DNA of 55,396 nucleotides, taken from assembly GCF_014651135.1 (NCBI RefSeq), contig NZ_BMWH01000027.1, forward strand, positions 52,201 through 107,596. Reading direction: 5' to 3'. Shown piece by piece: positions 49,765-55,396 of the stretch. How positions within the stretch are numbered: the first letter of the stretch is position 1; the number at the start of each line of letters is the position of its first letter. Both the position numbers and the translations under genes were made by a program. This DNA comes from Streptomyces echinoruber (lineage in GTDB: Bacteria; Actinomycetota; Actinomycetes; Streptomycetales; Streptomycetaceae). The notes beneath the pieces are model-generated. The model ran no database searches and was not told the origin of the DNA. It saw only the letters and a list, made by a program, of their open reading frames with translations.

Positions 49765-50562
49765 GTGACGCAGCAGGTCCCGTCGACCGAACCCGAGCTG
49801 ACCGGAGTGCGCAACTTCCGCGACGTGGGCGGGCTGCCGACCGTGGACGGACGCCGGGTCAGGCACGGCGTGCTGTACCGCAGCGGCCACCTGGCGCACG
49901 CCACCGAGGAGGACGCCGCGTTCCTCGCCTCCCTCGGCCTGCACACGATCTTCGACTTCCGCAACGCCGCCGACATCCGGCTGGAGGGGCCGGACGTGGA
50001 ACTGCCCGGCGTGCGCAACGTGAACATGCCGCTGTCCGACCCGGCCGACGGCGCCGAGTTCTGGCGGATGGTCCGCGACGGCGACATCGACCAGCTGCGG
50101 GAGCTGCTGTCCGAGGGCCGCGCGGAGGCCCGGATGATCGCCTCCTACCGGGCGATCGTCACCCGGCGCACCGCCGAGCACTCCCGGGTGCTGCACGCGC
50201 TGGCCGACGACAGCGTCCCCGTCCTGATGCACTGCGCGGCCGGCAAGGACCGCGCCGGGCTGTCCGTCGCCGTGACGCTGCTCGCCCTGGGCGTGGAGCG
50301 GGACGCGATCCTGGAGGACTACCTCAAGTCCAACGCCAAGCACCGCCGCTACAAGGTGCACCGCAGCGGCTCGTCCGCCTCCGCCTACTCCCCCGAGGTC
50401 ATGGAGCTGCTCAGCCCCCTGTTCGACGCGCGCGCGGAGTACCTGACGGCGGCTTGGGAGGCCATCGAGGAGACCTGGGGCGGGGTCGACGCCTACCTGG
50501 AGCAGGGGCTGAAGGTCACCGCCGAGGTGCGGGAGCGGCTGCGAGCGCGGCTGCTGGACTGA
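49765..50562 (+). CDS. Tyrosine-protein phosphatase (lipid/protein, DUF442/IphP-like)
   Basis: This 265-aa enzyme has the IphP/MptpB-type phosphatase layout: VRNFRDVGGLPTVDGRRVRHGVLYRSGHL at the start and the P-loop HCAAGKDRAG (HCX5R) with nucleophile Cys at about 155. The KDR sequence after the Cys is characteristic of MptpB-like triple-specificity phosphatases. GTG 49765 has GGGGAGGAG five nt upstream. There is no signal peptide. Downstream genes converge on it. Confidence 0.92.
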   Translation: MTQQVPSTEPELTGVRNFRDVGGLPTVDGRRVRHGVLYRSGHLAHATEEDAAFLASLGLHTIFDFRNAADIRLEGPDVELPGVRNVNMPLSDPADGAEFWRMVRDGDIDQLRELLSEGRAEARMIASYRAIVTRRTAEHSRVLHALADDSVPVLMHCAAGKDRAGLSVAVTLLALGVERDAILEDYLKSNAKHRRYKVHRSGSSASAYSPEVMELLSPLFDARAEYLTAAWEAIEETWGGVDAYLEQGLKVTAEVRERLRARLLD

Positions 50563-50574
50563 TCCCGGCGGCCG

Positions 50575-50694
50575 TCACTTCGCGCCGATCTCGAACAGCA
50601 GCCAGATGAAGGCCGCGAAGAGGTGCCCGACGGCGATGTAGATGACGAGCCGGATCCACAGGGCGCGCGGGAACTTCTCCTCCAGGTTGCTCAC
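50575..50694 (-). CDS. Small membrane protein, DUF6126 type
   Basis: This 39-aa protein reads VSNLEEKFPRALWIRLVIYI and then AVGHLFAAFIWLLFEIGAK: a short charged start and one transmembrane helix (about 15-36). GTG 50694 overlaps the stop of the XRE-cupin gene (GTGA), so translation is coupled. From memory this matches the small DUF6126 family that follows XRE-cupin regulators. Role unknown. Confidence 0.82.
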   Translation of the reverse strand: MSNLEEKFPRALWIRLVIYIAVGHLFAAFIWLLFEIGAK

Positions 50695-51314
50695 GGCGTC
50701 TCTCCGGTGGTGGGGCCCAGGCACAGGGCGGCCGTGGGACTCTGCAGCAGGGTGTGGACGAACAAGAGCTCCACCCCGTCGTGGTCCTCGGCGACGATCC
50801 GGTGCGGGGTGAGCGAGTCGAAGTGCGCGCTGTCGCCGGGCGCGAGCCGGTGCGCGCTGTCGCCGAGGCGCAGCCGGAGCCGGCCCCGCAGGACGTACAG
50901 CCACTCCTCGCCGGGGTGCACCCGCACCATGTCGCCCTGGGAGCCGTACGGCACGTGCACCCGCAGGGCCTGCATGCCGCGGCCGGGGGCGCCGGCCGGC
51001 CAGTACCGCCAGCCGCCGGCCTCGGTCGGTGCCGTGCCGGCGGCCCGTACGACGGCGTCCCGGCCCGCGGGCGTCTCGCCCAGCAGCTCCGAGACGGTCG
51101 TACCGTAGACGCGGGCGAGGGTGAGCAGCACCGGCAGCGAGGGCTGGCGCTGCCCGGTCTCCAGCCGGGACAGGTGCGCGGGCGACAGCCCGGCGGCGCG
51201 CGCGGCGGCCTCCAGGGTGAGGGCCGTACGACGCCGCAGCGCGCGCAGGCGGGGCGCCACGGCGGGCAGGTCGCCGCCCACCTCGGGCGCCGGCCCGGAC
51301 GGGGAGGAGCTCAT
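50691..51314 (-). CDS. XRE-family regulator with C-terminal cupin
   Basis: This 207-aa regulator has an N-terminal HTH_3 domain (LRALRRRTALTLEAAARAAGLSPAHLSRLETGQRQPSLPVLLTLARVYG, about 23-72) and a C-terminal cupin_2 domain (VHPGEEWLYVLRGRLRLRLGDSAHRLAPGDSAHFDSLTPHRI) with the metal-type Glu and His. Such proteins sense small polar ligands and repress or activate nearby genes. Two tandem palindromes 20 and 40 bp upstream (51334-51370) are its probable operator. Confidence 0.93.
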   Translation of the reverse strand: MSSSPSGPAPEVGGDLPAVAPRLRALRRRTALTLEAAARAAGLSPAHLSRLETGQRQPSLPVLLTLARVYGTTVSELLGETPAGRDAVVRAAGTAPTEAGGWRYWPAGAPGRGMQALRVHVPYGSQGDMVRVHPGEEWLYVLRGRLRLRLGDSAHRLAPGDSAHFDSLTPHRIVAEDHDGVELLFVHTLLQSPTAALCLGPTTGETP

Positions 51315-51333
51315 GCCCCCATTCAGCCGCCGG

Positions 51334-51370
51334 TTTGCCTCAAGGGCAAATTTTTTGCCTCACAGGCAAA
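51334..51370. promoter_or_regulatory. Twin palindromic operator of the XRE-cupin gene
   Basis: TTTGCC-N5-GGCAAA occurs at 51334-51350 and 51354-51370, centres exactly 20 bp apart, so both sites face nearly the same side of the helix. They lie just upstream of the XRE-cupin start codon (51314). Perfect arms in both copies suggest cooperative autoregulation. Confidence 0.82.
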
Positions 51371-51453
51371 CCGCGTCCGTCGCGGCCACCGGTGGGCGAT
51401 CCCTGCCGGCCGCCGGTGGGTGCCCCCGGCCGGCCACCAGTGGACGACTCCCG

Positions 51454-51487
51454 CCGGTGACCGGCGGGCGCCCCCGCCGGTCACCGG
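51454..51487 (-). terminator. Terminator hairpin overlapping the aminotransferase stop
   Basis: CCGGTGACCGGCGGG (51454-51468) pairs perfectly with its complement at 51473-51487, loop CGCC. The right arm includes the stop codon of the aminotransferase gene. The adjacent 51380-51450 contains GGCCACCGGTGG-type degenerate repeats. Confidence 0.8.
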
Positions 51488-52866
51488 TTGGCGACCGCCT
51501 GCTTGATCAGCGTCCTGCCGAAGTCCCAGATCAGTCCGCCGCCGCCGTGGGCGTCGTCCATCACGGCGGTGAAGGCGTCGACGAAGCGGTCCACCTCCTT
51601 CTCGCCGATGATCAGCGGCGGGATCAGTTTGATCACCTCCAGGTGGTCGCCGGAGACCTGGGTGAGGATCCGGTGGCGCTGCAGCAGCGGCACGACGACC
51701 ATCTGCGCGAACAGGCCCTTGCGGGCGGCCTGCAGCATCGTCCAGCGGCTGCGCAGCTTCAGCGAGGCGGGCCGGCCGAACTCGATGCCGATCATCAGGC
51801 CCCGGCCGCGGACGTCGGCGAGCAGTTCGTAGGTGTCGACGAGGGCGGCCAGCCGGGACTTCAGCAGCTCGCCGGTGGCGCGGACGTTCGCCACGATCTG
51901 CTCGTTCTCCATTACCGTCAGCACGGCCAGGCCGGCCGCCATGGCCTGGGCGTTGGAGCCGAAGCTCGCCGAGTGCACCAGCACCCGGTCCATGGACGAG
52001 TAGACCTTCTTGAAGATCCAGTCCTTGCCCAGGGTGGCGCCGACGGGCACGTAGCCGCCGGAGAGGGCCTTGGCCACGCACACCAGGTCCGGCTCCACCC
52101 CCTCCTCGTGCTGGTAGGCGTAGAAGTCCCCGGTGCGCCCCAGCCCGGTCTGCACCTCGTCGGCGATCAGCAGCGCCTTGTGCCGGTGCAGCAGCTCCTG
52201 CGCGGCGCGCAGGTAGCCGGGCGGGGCCTCGTGCACGCCCTTGCCCTGGATCGGCTCCACGATCAGGGCGGCGACGTCGCCCTGGCGCAGCTCCCGCTCC
52301 AGCGCGTCCAGGTCGCCGAGCGGGATCGCCGTGTCCGGCAGCAGCGGGGCGAAGCCGTCGCGGAAGCCGGCCTCGCCGTTGACGGACAGCGCGCCGGTGG
52401 TCAGGCCGTGGAAGGCGTGCTCGCAGTACAGCACGCGCGGCCGGCCGGTGGCGTACCGGGCGAACTTCAGCGCGCCCTCGACCGCCTCGGTGCCGCTGTT
52501 GCCGAAGAAGACGCGGTCCAGGTGCGGGCTGTGCGCGAGCAGCTTCTCCGCCAGCAGCCCGGGCAGCGGCTGGCAGTCGAAGCGGGTCAGGTCGGCGAGA
52601 CCGAGGTCGAGGACGTCGTGCAGCGCCTTGCGTACCACGGGGTGGTGGCGGCCCAGGCCCATCACCCCGAATCCGGCGAGCATGTCCAGGTAGTCGTTGC
52701 CGTCGGCGTCCCAGAAGTAGGCGCCCTCGGCGCGCTCGTAGACCTTGTCGAAGCCGATGGTGTGCAGCATGCGCGGAAGCTGGTGGTTGAGGTACTTCGC
52801 GTGCAGCTCGTAGCGCTCGGCTCCGCGCTCGGCCAGCAGGGCGCCGAGGTCGAACTCCGTGGTCAT
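51481..52866 (-). CDS. hpnO: Aspartate aminotransferase-family protein, HpnO-like
   Basis: This 461-aa class III PLP aminotransferase resembles ornithine/acetylornithine enzymes and the hopanoid-associated HpnO. Marks are FFGNSGTEAVEGALKFAR, HAFHGLTTGALS, LIADEVQTGLGRTG with the PLP-pocket Asp, and the Schiff-base Lys in CVAKALSGGYVPVGA. In streptomycetes it lies next to ispG-dxs in hopanoid clusters and is thought to form aminobacteriohopanetriol. The ATG abuts the dxs stop with no gap. The role is inferred from neighbours. Confidence 0.85.
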   Translation of the reverse strand: MTTEFDLGALLAERGAERYELHAKYLNHQLPRMLHTIGFDKVYERAEGAYFWDADGNDYLDMLAGFGVMGLGRHHPVVRKALHDVLDLGLADLTRFDCQPLPGLLAEKLLAHSPHLDRVFFGNSGTEAVEGALKFARYATGRPRVLYCEHAFHGLTTGALSVNGEAGFRDGFAPLLPDTAIPLGDLDALERELRQGDVAALIVEPIQGKGVHEAPPGYLRAAQELLHRHKALLIADEVQTGLGRTGDFYAYQHEEGVEPDLVCVAKALSGGYVPVGATLGKDWIFKKVYSSMDRVLVHSASFGSNAQAMAAGLAVLTVMENEQIVANVRATGELLKSRLAALVDTYELLADVRGRGLMIGIEFGRPASLKLRSRWTMLQAARKGLFAQMVVVPLLQRHRILTQVSGDHLEVIKLIPPLIIGEKEVDRFVDAFTAVMDDAHGGGGLIWDFGRTLIKQAVANR

Positions 52867-54849
52867 TCAGTTCTCTCCTTGACTGCCGTCGGCCGGCACC
52901 GGCACGGCCACGGCCTCCTCCAGCACGGCACCGGCCTGCGCGGCGACGGCGCCGGCCCCTGCGCGGGCCGCCTCCGCCTGCCGCCGGACGGCGAGACTGC
53001 CGCTGATGCGGCCCGCGATGTCGACCGGGGTGAGGCCGATGTCGGCGAGCACCTCGCCGCGCTTGGCGTGCGCGAGGAACTGCTCGGGGATGCCGAACCT
53101 CCGTACCGGCACGTCGACCTCGGCGTCCCCGAGCGCCAGGGCCACCGCCGAACCGACCCCGGCGGCGCGGCTGTTGTCCTCGACGACGGCGACCATGCGG
53201 TGCCCGGCGGCCAGCCGCGGCAGCGCGGGGTCGACGGGCTTGACCCAGCGGGGGTCGACGACGGTGCAGCCGATGCCGCGGGCGCGCAGCAGGTCGGCGG
53301 CCTGCAGGCACACCGGCGCCATCACGCCGACCGCGACCAGCAGGACCTGCGCCTGCTCGTCCCGGTGCAGCACGTCCATGCCGCCCACGCGGTCGATCGC
53401 GGGGATCGCCGGGCCGACGGACTCCTTCGGGAAGCGCACCAGCGTGGGCGCGTCGTCCACGGCGACGGCCTCGCGCAGTTGGGCGCGCAGCTGGTCGGCG
53501 TCGCGCGGGGCGGCGATCCGCAGGCCGGGCACGACCTGCAGGACCGACATGTCCCACATGCCGTTGTGCGAGGGCCCGTCGGTGCCGGTGACGCCGGCCC
53601 GGTCCAGCACGAAGGTGACCCCGCAGCGGTGCAGCGCGACGTCCATCAGCACCTGGTCGAAGGCGCGGTTGAGGAAGGTGGCGTAGACGGCGACCACCGG
53701 GTGCAGGCCGCCGGTGGCCAGGCCGGCCGCGGAGACGACGGCGTGCTGCTCGGCGATGCCCACGTCCCACACCCGGTCCGGGAACCTCTCGGCGAACCCG
53801 CCCAGACCCACCGGGTGCAGCATGGCCGCGGTGATCGCGACGACGTCGTCCCGCTCCTCGCCGATCCTGACCATCTCGTCGCCGAAGACGGAGGTCCAGG
53901 AGGGGCTGCCGGCCGGGGCGAGCGGCGCGCAGGTGCGCGGGTCCATCACGCCGACGGTGTGGAAGTGGTCCTCCTCGTGCGCGAGGGCGGGTTCGTAGCC
54001 GCGGCCCTTCTCGGTGAGGCAGTGGACGAGGACGGGGCCGTGGAAGCGTTTCGCGCGGCGCAGCGCCGACTCCACGGCCCGGATGTCGTGGCCGTCTATG
54101 GGGCCGACGTACTTCAGGCCCAGGTCCTCGAACAGGCCCTGCGGGGCGAAGGCGTCCTTGAAGCCCTTCTTCGCGCCGTGCAGGGCCTCGTAGACGGTGG
54201 TGCCGACGACGGGCGTGCGCTGCAGGACCTCCTTGCCCCAGGCGAGGACCTTCTCGTAGCCGTCGGTGGTGCGCAGGGTCGCCAGGTGGTTGGCGAGGCC
54301 GCCGATGGTCGGGGCGTAGGAGCGCTCGTTGTCGTTGACGACGATGATCAGCGGCCGGTCCCTGGCGGCTGCGATGTTGTTCAGCGCCTCCCAGGCCATG
54401 CCGCCGGTCAGGGCGCCGTCGCCGACGACGGCGACGACGTGGCCCGTCCCGCCCTGTACCTGCCGCGCCTTGGCGAGGCCGTCGGCCCAGCCGAGCGCGG
54501 TGGAGGCGTGGCTGTTCTCGATGACGTCGTGCTCGGACTCGGCACGGGAGGGGTAGCCGGACAGGCCGCCCTTGCCGCGCAGCTTCGAGAAGTCCTGACG
54601 TCCCGTCAGGAGCTTGTGGACATAGCTCTGGTGGCCGGTGTCCCACAGGATGCGGTCGGTGGGCGACTCGAAGACCCGGTGGAGCGCGATGGTGAGTTCC
54701 ACCACCCCCAGGTTGGGCCCGAGGTGACCGCCGGTCCTGGCGACCGCCTGCACCAGGAACTCGCGTATCTCTTCGGCCAGTTCACCGAGTTCCGTTTCGG
54801 ACAGCGCCTTCAGGTCGCGCGGTCCCCGGACGTTCTCCAGAATGGTCAC
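52867..54849 (-). CDS. dxs: 1-deoxy-D-xylulose-5-phosphate synthase
   Basis: This 660-aa TPP enzyme makes DXP from pyruvate and glyceraldehyde 3-phosphate, the first step of the MEP isoprenoid pathway. It has DTGHQSYVHKLLTGR, the TPP motif VVGDGALTGGMAWEALNNI ending VVNDNERSY, GHD, the second-domain VGIAEQHAVVSAAGLA and DRAGVTGTDGPSHNG. The last 35 residues are Ala/Gly-rich, longer than usual. It starts 33 nt after the ispG stop. Clustering with hpnO suggests a dedicated copy for hopanoids; a housekeeping copy may exist elsewhere. Confidence 0.96.
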   Translation of the reverse strand: MTILENVRGPRDLKALSETELGELAEEIREFLVQAVARTGGHLGPNLGVVELTIALHRVFESPTDRILWDTGHQSYVHKLLTGRQDFSKLRGKGGLSGYPSRAESEHDVIENSHASTALGWADGLAKARQVQGGTGHVVAVVGDGALTGGMAWEALNNIAAARDRPLIIVVNDNERSYAPTIGGLANHLATLRTTDGYEKVLAWGKEVLQRTPVVGTTVYEALHGAKKGFKDAFAPQGLFEDLGLKYVGPIDGHDIRAVESALRRAKRFHGPVLVHCLTEKGRGYEPALAHEEDHFHTVGVMDPRTCAPLAPAGSPSWTSVFGDEMVRIGEERDDVVAITAAMLHPVGLGGFAERFPDRVWDVGIAEQHAVVSAAGLATGGLHPVVAVYATFLNRAFDQVLMDVALHRCGVTFVLDRAGVTGTDGPSHNGMWDMSVLQVVPGLRIAAPRDADQLRAQLREAVAVDDAPTLVRFPKESVGPAIPAIDRVGGMDVLHRDEQAQVLLVAVGVMAPVCLQAADLLRARGIGCTVVDPRWVKPVDPALPRLAAGHRMVAVVEDNSRAAGVGSAVALALGDAEVDVPVRRFGIPEQFLAHAKRGEVLADIGLTPVDIAGRISGSLAVRRQAEAARAGAGAVAAQAGAVLEEAVAVPVPADGSQGEN

Positions 54850-54882
54850 GCTGGGCCCCCTCTCGGTCCGTGCCGTGGTGCT

Positions 54883-55396
54883 TCAACTCACTGTCACTGT
54901 CGGTGTCCCCGTGACGGAGGGGGCGCCGTCCACGCCGTCGGCCTGCATCTGCTCGGCGAGTTTCATCGCCTCCTCGATGAGGGTCTCGACGATCTTCGAC
55001 TCGGGGACGGTCTTGATGACCTCGCCCTTGACGAAGATCTGCCCTTTGCCGTTGCCGGAGGCCACGCCGAGGTCGGCCTCGCGGGCCTCGCCGGGCCCGT
55101 TGACCACGCAGCCCATCACCGCCACCCGCAGCGGCACCTCCATGCCCTGAAGGCCCGCGGTGACCTCCTCCGCCAGCTTGTACACATCCACCTGCGCCCG
55201 CCCGCACGACGGGCACGAGACGATCTCCAGCCGCCGCCGGCGCAGCCCCAGCGCCTCCAGGATCGCGATGCCGACCTTGACCTCCTCCGCCGGCGGCGCG
55301 CTCAGCGACACCCGGATCGTGTCCCCGATCCCCTGGGAGAGCAGCGCCCCGAACGCCACCGCCGACTTGATCGTGCCCTGGAAGGCCGGGCCCGCC
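54883..55396 (-). CDS. ispG: 4-hydroxy-3-methylbut-2-enyl-diphosphate synthase, C-terminal part (window-truncated)
   Basis: The 170 visible residues are the C-terminal part of IspG (GcpE). They begin AGPAFQGTIKSAVAFGALLS and run through the [4Fe-4S] domain with CPSCGR (two Cys) and VAVMGCVVNGPGEAREAD (third Cys), followed by GKGQIFVKGEVIKTVPE. This enzyme converts MEcPP to HMBPP late in the MEP pathway. The N terminus lies beyond 55396. It is the first visible gene of the ispG-dxs-hpnO run. Confidence 0.95.
   Translation of the reverse strand, partial: AGPAFQGTIKSAVAFGALLSQGIGDTIRVSLSAPPAEEVKVGIAILEALGLRRRRLEIVSCPSCGRAQVDVYKLAEEVTAGLQGMEVPLRVAVMGCVVNGPGEAREADLGVASGNGKGQIFVKGEVIKTVPESKIVETLIEEAMKLAEQMQADGVDGAPSVTGTPTVTVS

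Overview
The window is high-GC actinobacterial DNA, almost certainly from a Streptomyces chromosome. The signs are frequent GTG starts, a WhiB-family regulator, a CvnABCD conservon, a DUF574-type methyltransferase, a hopanoid-type ispG-dxs-aminotransferase run and a ydaO-type c-di-AMP riboswitch upstream of a LysM/M23 peptidase. No plasmid or phage backbone is visible. From memory, much of the gene order resembles the right-hand part of the S. coelicolor chromosome (SCO67xx-69xx). That is recollection, not a search.

Layout. 1-10.7 kb: inositol/sugar catabolism. A leftward transporter-isomerase-dehydrogenase operon diverges from a rightward iolC, aldolase-like, iolB, iolD, GntR operon across a strikingly symmetric 70-bp promoter/operator. 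10.8-10.9 kb: tRNA-Pro(GGG), facing the GntR gene across a perfect 40-bp palindromic terminator. 11-13.4 kb: DUF309 gene and convergent cobF/cobK. 13.5-17.9 kb: polysaccharide deacetylase, DMT transporter, SDR and a divergent MGDG-synthase-like glycosyltransferase. 17.9-19.2 kb: Hsp20 and a 51-aa membrane protein whose promoters share the same HAIR-like architecture. 19.4-22.6 kb: TSUP permease, thiolase, monoacylglycerol-lipase-like hydrolase. 22.8-24.7 kb: co-directional WhiB, Dps, DUF3140 and HhH-GPD genes (a possible oxidative/DNA-protection set). 24.8-30.8 kb: HAD hydrolase, methyltransferase, GS-like ligase plus FluG-like amidohydrolase, NUDIX-family gene. 31.4 kb: a second, identical tRNA-Pro(GGG). 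31.6-36 kb: YjbR, GNAT, LysR and the threonine-degradation pair kbl-tdh. 36.3-40.8 kb: GAF protein and the cvnABCD conservon.

41.4-46.9 kb is the most unusual part. A 1154-aa nuclease-methyltransferase gene of lower GC lies between an intact MBL-fold hydrolase gene and a decayed second copy of that gene's 3' end. A 57-bp identical direct repeat marks the two junctions. This looks like a small defence-type element that entered the 3' end of a host gene and restored it with a diverged replacement. Its methyltransferase motif IV reads NPPD instead of NPP(Y/F), which predicts loss of methylation.

47-55.4 kb: SGNH hydrolase; LysM/M23 peptidase under a c-di-AMP riboswitch; protein-tyrosine phosphatase; an XRE-cupin regulator with a twin palindromic operator and a 39-aa membrane protein; then the isoprenoid/hopanoid genes ispG (cut by the window end), dxs and an HpnO-like aminotransferase.

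A theme across the window is that many intergenic gaps carry their own short tandem repeat (9 to 33 bp units), each with a different sequence. These arrays create many spurious open frames.
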